Shown: piece after piece, positions 21,892 to 31,524 of the stretch
Layout of the letters: each line of letters starts with the position of its first letter
Numbering within the stretch: the first letter of the stretch is position 1
Source of the DNA: Oopsacas minuta
Taxonomy: Eukaryota; Porifera; Hexactinellida; Lyssacinosida; Leucopsacidae
Reading direction: 5' to 3'
Length of the DNA stretch: 64,000 nucleotides
Assembly (NCBI GenBank): GCA_024704765.1
Contig: JAKMXF010000321.1
Span: 248,001 to 312,000 of the forward strand
Translations under genes and position numbers: made by a program
The notes under the pieces: model-generated
The model's input: only the letters and a program-made list of their open reading frames with translations
What the model was told of the DNA's origin: nothing
The model's database searches: none

Positions 21892-22494
21892 ATGAACATA
21901 TTCACTATTTCCCTCATTTTCGCGTGCACATTTTTGGCGGTCAAATCGCAGACGCCTCCAACAATGGTAGAAACATTCAGCGCAAATCTATCAGTATACA
22001 TTCATGACCCGAATGCGAATATAACCCTTAGAGGCTGGATTAGCCAGGACGATGATAAGAAGATATACGCGCTGGTAATCGAGATTCCCAGAAGCCAACA
22101 CGAACCTCAAGGAGGTTACTTTAAAGAAGTATTAATTAACGACAAAGCGTACATTGTAACACCTCCAAGGGGAGGAAACGACCCACATACATGTGAATGT
22201 TTTAACAATCCTTACTTTGAGTACTACTGGTGGATGCCTGATGCAAAAATGGTATCACAGCCTGAACCGAAGACCCCGACTTTGACCTGCTGGGAAGCGA
22301 AAGATGGTAGAGGGGCTCTTACGTTGTGTCTGATACCTAACACTTCTACTCCCAAATTTGAATTCACATTCCATATCTATCCTAGGATACATTATCTCGA
22401 CTATATTGCATACTCCGCTGGGTCTACCAACTCTACTATGCTTAAAGTGCCTTCAGAGTGTGCCACGACAATTTGTAATAATATTAGTGTGTAA
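21892..22494 (+). CDS. Secreted protein of unknown family
   Basis: About 200 aa in a single exon. The ATG at 21892 is chosen because a clear signal peptide follows directly (MNIFTISLIFACTFLAVKSQ) and a TATA box lies 45 bases upstream. The mature part has six cysteines (including a CEC pair near the middle), several N-glycosylation sites (NIT, NST, NLS type), a Tyr/Trp-rich YYWWMP stretch and alternating hydrophobic segments suggesting beta structure. I do not recognise the family. An ependymin- or LolA-like beta fold is one possibility, not supported by any motif I can point to. It neighbours the SDR pseudogene and belongs to the group of short-UTR secreted genes in this window. Confidence 0.75.
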   Translation: MNIFTISLIFACTFLAVKSQTPPTMVETFSANLSVYIHDPNANITLRGWISQDDDKKIYALVIEIPRSQHEPQGGYFKEVLINDKAYIVTPPRGGNDPHTCECFNNPYFEYYWWMPDAKMVSQPEPKTPTLTCWEAKDGRGALTLCLIPNTSTPKFEFTFHIYPRIHYLDYIAYSAGSTNSTMLKVPSECATTICNNISV

Positions 22495-23636
22495 TTCTGA
22501 TAAGAACTAGTTAGAGGTAACACAATCAAAAATTTGTAGATGATTGTTAATAGTTATTGTTATTAGTATATCTTGTTTTGCAATATCAAATTGAGGCCAT
22601 TGATGGAGAAGGAAGCTACAAACACGACAAATAAAAATGGCTCTGGCGATTCAGGCAGGGTTTATATACAGGACTAAAATACGAGACGTGACGTTGTGTC
22701 CTTCCAAATTCATCATGCAATGTGTACAACTAGACACTTCATGTATTCGGTACTATCCCCTACTATCTTGGGGTCTTAGAACTAGTATGTGAAATATTCT
22801 GAGTGTGGCCTGAAAACCATACAGTAAAATATTTGGGATACGAGCAATCTAAGGCGTATTATAACTAGTGTGAGAAATTTTCCCTTTTCACCTGATTGGT
22901 TTCCGATTTACGGACCTCAGCAGTCCCCAAATGCTGGTATGTTAGGCTCAGTGTTAAGCGTGTTTGGAGTTCAGTGATTTAGGGCCGCAACTCGCAAAAA
23001 AGCTAGCTTCTTTTTCCAATACCCTCATGTCACGTCAAGTCCTTGAAACTAGACACGCCCCCGCCAAACACCTAGATAACACCTTGGTTTCACACAAATA
23101 CGAAATCCAAAAATTGTTGGAGACAAAGTAAATATTTTCAGGTACGTCGCCAGGATATGATTTTTCACGTAGGGGGCAGGACGAGGGTAGGTGTTTTCAC
23201 GGGTCTAGCATGAGGCATAGCTACTGATAACAAGCCATATTTGTCTACCAGACATTAAATACATTCCTACTATCACATAAGTAGGTTTGAAACTTGAAAT
23301 AATTCTCATAACTGCGTAATACACATTTGGTTTGGAGTATTTTCCGATTGACTTTGTGCTTTGCGTATATTAAGAAGATGCATACATTTGATCAGGACAA
23401 TACTCGGAAATAATACTAAATTTTACAGTTTGCAATTTGAGTCAAAGGGGCATGCACAAGGGTAAGAGATTTTACAGGGGGGACGTTGCCCCTAATGATA
23501 AATCCCTCGTGACGACGTCCCTGAATATTTTATGTAATGGAACCATTTTGTTATAAATTCTACGCGAATATAGAAAATCGTTGCTTTCTATTTTAATAAT
23601 TTCGTGTCCTTTATAGATATTCTAATATTAGACTAT
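22495..23636. other. Gap between orphan secreted gene and SDR
   Basis: This 1.1-kb gap has no convincing ORF or known repeat. It must contain the 3' UTR of the left gene and the promoter of the SDR. The upstream extension of the SDR frame to 23604 begins with GTG and is probably untranslated. Confidence 0.4.
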
Positions 23637-24476
23637 ATGGCCAGTTCTTTGGAGGGCGTAGCAGTTGTGACAGGAGGTAATAAAGGAGTAGGGCTAGCCA
23701 TTGTGAGAGGACTCTGCAAACAGTTCAAAGGTCACGTCCTTCTCACAGCTAGAAATGAGGAGAATGGTAAATCAGCTGTTGAATTACTGAAGACAGAAGG
23801 ACTAAATCCGATTTACGAACAACTTGACATTCTATCAAACGAGTCAATAGATAAATTCAAGTCTCGTATAGAGAAGAATTACGGTGGTATTGACATACTA
23901 GTCAATAATGCGGGTATTGCTTACAAACGAGCATCGACTAGTCCTTTGATTGAGAAAGCGCACGTCACTCTGCAAACCAATTTATTCGCTACTTTAGCTG
24001 TAACAAATACATTACTCCCTCATATGAGAAATGGTAGTCATATTTGCATGGTGTCCTCAATGACATCTAAACTTAAAAATGTGTCGCAAGACAAAGACCA
24101 TCCAGTGAGACAGAGACTAATAGATCCCAGTCTGACAGAGGAGGGGGTACTCTCTTTGATGAGAGAGTACCTCATAGCTGTGGACAACAATGATTACTCA
24201 ATATGGCCGAAAGACAGTCCGTATTCCTTGTCGAAAGTCGCTATAACTGCAGTTACCCGCGCGATTGGTAGGAAACTAGCCAATGATCCGCGAGGAATTA
24301 TAATCAATGCCTGCTGTCCAGGGTATGTTGATACAGATATGACAAGTCACAGGGGAGTGCTTACCCCGGACCAGGGGGCAGTAACACCCCTCATGATGTG
24401 CTTCATTCCCTCCAAGGGTAGTAATGGGGAATTCTACATGGAGGAGAAGATGTATGATTGGTTGAATAGCGATTAA
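23637..24476 (+). CDS. Short-chain dehydrogenase, carbonyl-reductase-like
   Basis: A 279-residue single-exon enzyme of the classical SDR family, close to CBR1/CBR3 (NADPH-dependent reduction of carbonyl compounds). Visible motifs: cofactor-binding TGGNKGVG near residues 12-19, NNAG (about 92-95), catalytic Ser in MVSSMTS, catalytic YSLSK (Tyr and Lys), and the NACCPGYVDTDM segment characteristic of carbonyl reductases. The ATG at 23637 gives the standard N-terminus; a longer frame to 23604 starts with GTG. Length matches the family (about 277). A broken inverted copy lies at 21521-21757. The substrate cannot be read from sequence. Confidence 0.93.
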   Translation: MASSLEGVAVVTGGNKGVGLAIVRGLCKQFKGHVLLTARNEENGKSAVELLKTEGLNPIYEQLDILSNESIDKFKSRIEKNYGGIDILVNNAGIAYKRASTSPLIEKAHVTLQTNLFATLAVTNTLLPHMRNGSHICMVSSMTSKLKNVSQDKDHPVRQRLIDPSLTEEGVLSLMREYLIAVDNNDYSIWPKDSPYSLSKVAITAVTRAIGRKLANDPRGIIINACCPGYVDTDMTSHRGVLTPDQGAVTPLMMCFIPSKGSNGEFYMEEKMYDWLNSD

Positions 24477-24698
24477 TTTGTAGCTATTTTTAGATTTGTA
24501 GTTTCTAGGAGTATTTAGGAATCTCAGTTATTTCGGATATATATTAGCGAATATTTATCAATAAGTTACCAAAAAGTTTTTTTGTGCTATAAAAACGAGA
24601 CAACTGGCAAATATGAGCCAGTATAACACCCAATAGAGGGCTACACTTACAAATCAAAACTTAAACATTCACTATCTCATAAAATAAACAAACAAAAC

Positions 24699-25448
24699 TT
24701 AATCAAGAGAAAGATTAATATTAATCAAACAAAATGTAATTACAATTAAAATTCCAGGAATTGTCAAGCTCAATAGGCCTACATAACCAACTGAGTAGGT
24801 CTGACCAATCACTGATTGAGCTATTGCATTGGCACATGGCAATTCATTCAAGAATAGAATAGTTTCGTTGCTAATTGTTGTTAGGTTAGTGGAGTTATTT
24901 TGTATGGTGCAAGTGGCATTTTCATGGCTACTATGACAACATGATGTGGGATAGGAATTATTTGTTATATACGCATTCCAATCTGTGAAATTGACACCTC
25001 CACAACACTTTAAATCGATTTGTGTCGAATCGATTGCATTTCTTGTCAAATTACTCAGATTGTAATCTAAGATAGAATTCTGGAAATTTTGACCAATCAA
25101 TTCACGGAGTATGCCATAATTGAGGAATCCTAGACAGCTGCCTGTCATTTGCCCAATGAACAATAGGCTTAGCAGAACTATATAAAGTGTTGTCAGTACT
25201 GCAGGAATTTTATGACGGATAGACACTAAGGCACCGAAAATAGCTAAGGGGAAAGCTAGGAGATTTGAGGGTATGACAATATAAGCAGAGAAGAAATAGG
25301 TGTAGCGAGAGATAATTGGTTCGAAAGTAGTAGGGATTTCGAATAAAATAAGAACTATTATCAATAACAAAGCAGCTGGTACTAAAAGGAACAATTGAAG
25401 AAGTGCGAATATTGTTCTGAACCTTTTCACGTGACGAGATTCTGCCAT
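24699..25448 (-). CDS. Tetraspanin
   Basis: A 249-residue single-exon membrane protein. Four hydrophobic segments are visible at about 12-36, 50-72, 82-103 and 222-244, with a large extracellular loop between the third and fourth. The loop has the tetraspanin CCG motif (LKCCGGVNF), a further CC pair (TSCCHSS) and single cysteines, plus many N-glycosylation sites. Tetraspanins organise membrane microdomains with integrins and other partners; the specific subfamily is not clear. The gene is convergent with the SDR, about 220 bp between stops. A GA microsatellite sits just upstream of the start. Confidence 0.9.
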   Translation of the reverse strand: MAESRHVKRFRTIFALLQLFLLVPAALLLIIVLILFEIPTTFEPIISRYTYFFSAYIVIPSNLLAFPLAIFGALVSIRHKIPAVLTTLYIVLLSLLFIGQMTGSCLGFLNYGILRELIGQNFQNSILDYNLSNLTRNAIDSTQIDLKCCGGVNFTDWNAYITNNSYPTSCCHSSHENATCTIQNNSTNLTTISNETILFLNELPCANAIAQSVIGQTYSVGYVGLLSLTIPGILIVITFCLININLSLD

Positions 25449-25456
25449 AAAAGTAA

Positions 25457-25478
25457 AGAGAGAGAGAGAGAGAGAGCT
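25457..25478. repeat. GA dinucleotide microsatellite
   Basis: About 11 GA units, in the 5' flank of the tetraspanin gene within 30 bases of its ATG, so probably in the 5' UTR or core promoter. On the sense strand it reads as a CT-rich tract. Confidence 0.85.
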
Positions 25479-25655
25479 AAATATAGAACTTTGGATAAAA
25501 TAGAGCTAAAATTGCACTTTGTAAAGTCTAAAAGTAAGAAAAAGAACAATTAGAATTTACTCAAGTAGGCTACATTTTTGTAAAGTAGTTTCAAATTGAT
25601 CCATGGTATATTGTATAAAATGAAATGCATGAACTTTTGAATTTTGCAAAAAGGA

Positions 25656-25727
25656 AGGTCCCACCGAGATTTGAACTCGGATCGTGAGATTCAGAGTCTC
25701 AAGTGCTAACCGTTACACCATGGAACC
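25656..25727 (-). tRNA. tRNA-Gln (anticodon CTG)
   Basis: The minus strand folds as a full cloverleaf of 72 bases. The acceptor stem GGTTCCA pairs with TGGGACC (one T-G wobble), the D arm contains TGGTGTAACGGTTAGCA, the anticodon stem TGAGA/TCTCA encloses the loop CTCTGAA with anticodon CTG, and the T arm is CCGAG-TTCAAAT-CTCGG. No intron. Box A and box B sequences are intact. A run of five T on the minus strand (complement of 25648-25652) just downstream fits a Pol III terminator. Confidence 0.96.
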
Positions 25728-26348
25728 GTACTTAAATAGAACTCTGATGATTATTATAAAAATCAAACACAAAATTAGAACATTCAATTCGTGGGAAGAA
25801 CGTCTGATGAAGACTGTTTTTTATAAACTATATGATCCTATCCTCGTGTGATTATAACATTTTCAGATGATACCATCTAAAATCTGACACTTCGATTATC
25901 TCATCACTTTCTTTCTGGGCATAGAATATTGAATTTTCAACTAAACAAGTAGATAGTACAATCTGTGACCAAAGAATTATCCATAAATTTGGAAAAAACA
26001 CGTATAAAATCTCCCCGGACGGGCCGGAATGAGAAATAAGTAATAATTAATTCGCTCATAAGCTTTAGGAAAACGGAATTTAACAGTTGTATGATTTTAT
26101 GCAAGCTTGCAATATATCAATAGCCATAATTAAATTATCCTACCATCTGTCTTACATAAATACAATTCGATAATACAATTATGTTCGCACTCAGGTATAC
26201 TAAAACTAATGACTTCTTGCTAATAATAATAAGAAGCACTAACTATAATCTCCCAAATAGAATCCATAATATACACATAGGCTTGTTTACCATCAATTTG
26301 ATACCAACAAGAGCATATTTATACGATACACGAATTCTAATATGTAAA
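25728..26348. other. Gap between tRNA and first ML gene
   Basis: This 620-base gap has no recognisable gene or repeat. It carries the upstream region of the ML gene, including a TATTTATA box at 26316. Confidence 0.4.
26316..26323 (+). promoter_or_regulatory. TATA-like box of ML-domain gene 1
   Basis: TATTTATA lies 33 bases before the ATG at 26349, matching the layout of the other secreted-protein genes here. It is a weaker match than TATAAATA. Confidence 0.4.
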
Positions 26349-26828
26349 ATGGTTTTTAAGAGTGCTATTATTTGTCTAATTGTGGCAGGATTGTGCCATA
26401 TTGTGCCACTTCTCGCAGATGAGATATATACAAACTGTGCTAACGATAATAACCTGGGAATGGTTACAGAAGTACAGCTGGATGATTGCACAGAAACACC
26501 TTGTACATTGCATCGTAACTCAACTGTTGAAATTCTAGTTGGATTTATTCCATATTTTACCGTGGATTATTTGAGTTTGAATGTTTACGGATTAATAGAG
26601 ACTAAATACTACAAATACAAGTATTCTTTCATAAATAACGCCAATGCATGTGATGAATCTTACAATATCAAGTGTCCAATCGAGGAAAAAGAAAGACAGA
26701 TATTCAAAATGGAAGTAGAAATTAAGTCATACTATCCTCAGTGGGAATTATCTGTGATAGCTGCTCTATCTGATGAGAACAGTGGTTATAATATTGTTTG
26801 TATCGGTATTGATGTGAATATTGAGTAA
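26349..26828 (+). CDS. NPC2-like ML-domain secreted lipid-binding protein
   Basis: A 159-residue single-exon protein. The start at 26349 gives a signal peptide of about 23 residues (MVFKSAIICLIVAGLCHIV...). The mature part fits the MD-2-related lipid-recognition (ML) family: DDCTETPCTLHRNSTVEI corresponds to the NPC2 region where two cysteines precede the polar strand, CPIEEKE corresponds to its second disulfide region, and the end reads VCIGIDVNI. Six cysteines in the mature part fit three disulfides. NPC2 proteins carry sterols or other lipids in lysosomes or secretions. The ligand is not predictable. Paralogue at 41421-41870. Confidence 0.88.
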   Translation: MVFKSAIICLIVAGLCHIVPLLADEIYTNCANDNNLGMVTEVQLDDCTETPCTLHRNSTVEILVGFIPYFTVDYLSLNVYGLIETKYYKYKYSFINNANACDESYNIKCPIEEKERQIFKMEVEIKSYYPQWELSVIAALSDENSGYNIVCIGIDVNIE

Positions 26829-27686
26829 TTTATTTGTATGTTTGTATGTTTGTATGTTTGTTTGTTTACTTTCAAGTTATCCGCTGTATATTTATGAAGT
26901 TGGTATCTGTGTGTATTTATTTCGCAATAACTTACTTGGTGTGCAACTCCTATTGCGTATCGGCAGCTGGCCAGGTCTGGCAACCGAATGAGAGCTTTCA
27001 TGAGCTTTGAATGATACAGAATAATTATCCTGCTACAACTAATCTCTCACTTATAATTGTATATCCAAATTTGCAGATAATTACATACATGAATATGTAG
27101 TTTAGTACACTTCATTTATTGTCTGAACAGTCTACCACAGACATGAAGCTCTGTTGCAATAATATACGCATTACATGCTATCACACTGCAAAATATTATC
27201 CTTAATTATTATACGTTATTAATGCAAGTATTATTTATTTATGTGTTGAATTAAGAATTGATTGCAACTTTGTCAAATCATTATTAAATCATTCTGAGAT
27301 TGGCAACAGGACAGAATCGAAACTGGCGTCCTATGCTCCTACTCGTTGGTGGTGCCAAATAGGGCCGAATCCTCGGCCAATGGATCATACTATTTGAGTA
27401 CTCATACGGTACACCATAGCCCCTTCAATGGAAAGAGTATTAGTCTCCAGCTTTGCATAAAGATTATAAAAGTTTCTCCCCTCTTGTGGGTCTGCGTGTT
27501 AGACAGAACTTCCAGAAGTTTCATTAACAAATTACATTAGCACATAAACCCTCTGAAAAAATTCTAGTTAACTTAATAGTTCCAAAAGACATAATAGACT
27601 ATAATTTTGAAATGCAATACAAATGTATGCTTAAAATGTTCATATAAATACCAGCTTTGACTACAGACAGGCCACACAATATAACC
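26829..27686. other. Gap between ML gene 1 and subtilase 1
   Basis: It begins with a TTTGTATG microsatellite (about 26836-26868) directly after the ML stop codon. The remaining 800 bases show no recognisable gene. The subtilase TATA box is at its right end. Confidence 0.45.
27643..27650 (+). promoter_or_regulatory. TATA box of subtilase 1
   Basis: TATAAATA is 44 bases before the ATG at 27687. The usual 30-base spacing would put transcription start only about 15 bases upstream of the ATG. Confidence 0.6.
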
Positions 27687-30600
27687 ATGTTATCAATAGC
27701 TATATACATATTATGTATTGGGATATTAGTACAGAGAGGATGCTCTGAAGTTCCTATTTGTGATACGGGAACTTATATCATAGTAATGAGAGATGAGTAT
27801 GATACGGACCAGGAGATGGAGTATGTCGTGAATGCGATGGAGATTATGTCACCAGATGCAGAGCCCATGCGTGTGACTAGAAATCTCATTCCTACAATCA
27901 TTGGAGAGATGAGTATTGATGCTGCTACAATGGTATGTATTATTATTAGATATTCTTAGTGCCTCCAAATTGGCATCACGATGTGTGACGTCCGTACGTC
28001 CATCGCGGTGCCGAGAATTCTAGGTGATGAAAATTGGTACTGGGTACATTTTGGGAATGATTGCACGAAAGAATTCTTGTAATGTGAATATTTTCACACC
28101 TTTTTGGCCAATCAGATTTTGACATAACATATTACACACATTGGTTCTAACCTCACAAATCTTTGAGAAAAGTGTGAATTGTGTATTTCCAAGATTTATA
28201 TCAATGAAAATACACACAAATTTACTTTTTTCTTCTTCCTTGATTCTTCAAATTATTTCCTGGTTTTCTCGTAAAATCACTGTTGGATAAATGTTCTTGC
28301 AATGTATAAGTTATTGGATTGTTGTAGGCAAGCAACATGCGATCAGTAGCATACATAGAGTGTGACCAGATCGTGACCAGAACAGACGCTGAAGTAGACA
28401 GAGACAATGATGGGAGGGTTATCATCACCCCTCAAGCCCTTAACGGATTCGTATTCGCAGATCTCGCCCTCACCGAGTTCACAAACGCACCCCCGGTCAA
28501 AAACATATCAGGAGCGGGGAGCTTGGATGACACAGACCGATACAACCTGGACGCAATAGATGAGGACTGCTACGAGTGTAATGATGGTACTTACAAGCCT
28601 AAATACACAGGGAAAGGAGTAGACGTATACATACTCGATACGGGAATAAGATACGATCATAACGATTTTCTAGACCCCTCGCTATCTGAAACACGAGCTG
28701 GGTATGGAGGTTATGACGCTGTTGATGAGTTTCAAAGACAGAACCAGAGGGGAGTGGATTGCAATGGACATGGTACACATTGTGCGGGTATAGCGACTGG
28801 ACGAGTGAGTGGGGTGGCTAAAGAAGCGAAAGTGTATAGTGTTAGAGTTTTGAATTGCGATAGTTTTGGGGGATTCAATGGGATAATACATGCTTTGGAA
28901 TTTGTGTTAGAAAGACATAGAGAAAACCTTCAAAAGTAAGTTACAGTACAATATAGAATGTAATTTATCGATAGATTGTGGTGTCTACATCAGATAAATA
29001 TTAGGGAAATACATGTGTAACTTAAAATTAACAATTTCAAGGCAAAAGACACTAAATCGGACTGCTAGATTTCGCATGGACGGACGGACGTTCACATCGT
29101 CCATGCCATTACTCATTAGGGTATCTCCCTACAACAAACAAATAGTCGGCACAGTAAAAATATTCATAACAATTTATAAGAAATACAGCAGTTGTATGTA
29201 TATTTAACCAATTAAATTCCACTCTACAGACCTGTTGGTGAATACAAAGGTTCCGTGGTTAGTATGTCACTAGCTGGCCCTGTGGTCCGGTCTGCTAACG
29301 AGGCAGTGTGTCGGTTAGTGGCAGCAGGTGTCGTAGTGGTTACAGCTAGTGGGAACTTTCGTCGCGACGCATGTAACTACAGTCCTGGATCAGCTGGTTG
29401 TCACATTAACGTAGGAGCTCATTACTACACTGAGAGAGATACAGATACTTGTATTAAAGATGTTTATTGGTTCACTTCCAGGACAACTTCTCCCGGATTC
29501 AATTATGGCAGATGTGTCCATATTATGGCGCCAGGACAGTATGTCGTTAGTAGTAGCTATCTAGACAGACAAAGTGAGTTGGAATTTAAATTGTATCAGC
29601 GAATCGCGGAGACAGCTAATTCGGTTCATAGATTGCATAATAGTGTTCCACAACCGTTGTTGCTCTCTCAAAGATCCACAATACTTTCTGTGTAATATTT
29701 GAAAGAATTCGCATCTTTGGATATAAATTTGTTCGAAATTCTATTAATGAAAGCTCCAAATATGCTGAATACCGCGTGTGGACACAATCAATAGTTTTAT
29801 GGTTCGAATTTTGAGACATTTGAGAATATAAAATTGGTAATATCGCCAGATACTATCTGCCCAATTCAATAGAAATTAAAGTTCAGTATGATGGGGGGGG
29901 TAATCTCCACAAACACGGTAGTATTTACGCCGAAAAATGCTGCCACGTTCCCCGTTTCCAAGGCACCGTATGTGTAACTGAATATAAATGATTTTTGTGT
30001 TTAGGAACGATATCGATGAGTGGAACATCTATGGCATGCCCCCACGTGGCTGGTGCTTGTGCCCTTTTGTTGGATCAATTCCCGAGAGCTACCCCAGACG
30101 AGATCAGATCTCTACTGATAGACAAGAGTTGCTCAGACATCGACGAGAGAAGAATGCATCCCAGCCTGAGAAGACTTACTCCAAACCGAAGACTCAGGAT
30201 TCGAAGACGTTAGTTTTTAATATTAAGTTATAAATTAAGAAATACTGCCACTGGCTCGTCAACTGTCCCGATTTTATTGACATATGTTGAGGCTAATATC
30301 CCACCGAGACCGAAAAAAAACTTAAAATTACAATCTGTGCTGACAAGGAAATGTTTGTTGTCTATCAATACACTTAGTGCCTCCAATTTATAGTGTCACT
30401 TCAAAAATGTATGCACTAAGCTGTCGGCACAGATTGTAACTTTTCGGAGGATATATGATCCCGTTGTAGCATATCTATCGGTAACCATAGCAACGAGAGG
30501 TATAATGAAATATTTCGTCATAGGTTCACCAGATGAACCTGGTCCAGGGACAGATCCTCCCACAACTCCAGCACCTACAACACCCACACAAACAACAACA

Positions 30601-31524
30601 ACAACATTATCACCATCCACGGTACCACCTGTCTGCACAGCTAGATGCATGTTCAGTACTCTAAGTAATCCCACAATTGGAGCAAGATTTGTAAGAATTC
30701 GATCATTCAACACACACCTTGGATTTTTATTGACTTCATCTTTCCGAAGCAGAAATTATGTACCTAAAAAGGTTTCCACGGCGACAGATAAAAACGGGGA
30801 AAATCCTATCTGGACGATTATCGAAGATCAAGTAGACTCAATCTTCGACTATCGAATACATTTAGGTCCGAGTTTTGGCTCTATAGGAATCCCTTTTGAA
30901 CAAATTGAGGATGTGGCTCGTAGTTACGGAGAGGAATTCGCGATTAACACAATTATCCCTTTCAGAGATGATAAAGTATTCCTAGTGCTGCATAAACGTA
31001 GTGATTGCAATGACAACACATTCATACAGGTAGACTACACACTTAGATCAGGACCGAGTGAACTTGTTGATCCCATTACATACAACAACCTGCTTGGGGA
31101 TATGGCAACCTTTGATGTATCGTTTACACCTGGGATTCCTCGAGTATACGTGCATAACACTCCTAAACGAACTCATGGTGCCAACTGCGACTGCCAAACA
31201 ACAATAAATTTATCAAATCAACTTCTACTCAATTTAAGAAACACTCGTATAGAAAGGAATCTCATAATTGTTGATGTAAACAGCTATTATATCAGTGGTA
31301 ACTTACTGTTTACAGTAACCCTGTGTAATACGGATTGTTTTACAGGCAGAGGCTGTATTAATAGTGTAGATGATAATGTGCTGGTTGATGATATGGATGA
31401 GGATAATTATCAGATAAGAATAGCAGGAATGAAGGCAGCACGGTATGAGATAATTGATCTAGCTCCGTACTACAATGAAGATAATAGATTGAACTTTGTT
31501 GGTGTATTTATCCGTGTCAGTTAA
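27687..31524 (+). CDS. Secreted subtilisin-family protease, proteinase-K-like, with novel C-terminal domain (paralogue 1)
   Basis: Five exons: 27687-27932, 28328-28935, 29230-29573, 30005-30208 and 30524-31524, about 800 aa, all borders GT-AG and in phase. A signal peptide (residues 1-22) is followed by an inhibitor-I9-like propeptide (about 30-100). The catalytic domain has Asp in YILDTG (D186), His in NGHGTH (H230), the oxyanion Asn in TASGN (N327) and Ser in GTSMACPHVAG (S408), so it should be an active serine endopeptidase outside the cell or in an endocytic compartment. A Thr/Pro-rich linker (about 475-505) leads to a C-terminal domain of about 290 residues with conserved cysteines that I do not recognise. 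Intron 4 contains a small inverted-repeat element. The tandem paralogue starts 1.7 kb downstream with the same exon plan. Confidence 0.93.
30328..30440. repeat. MITE-like element B, copy 1 (in subtilase 1 intron 4)
   Basis: A 113-bp element with terminal inverted repeats TTACAATCTGTGCTGAC and GTCGGCACAGATTGTAA (one mismatch). A second element with the same termini lies at 47379-47475. No ORF. Target-site duplication is unclear. Confidence 0.75.
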
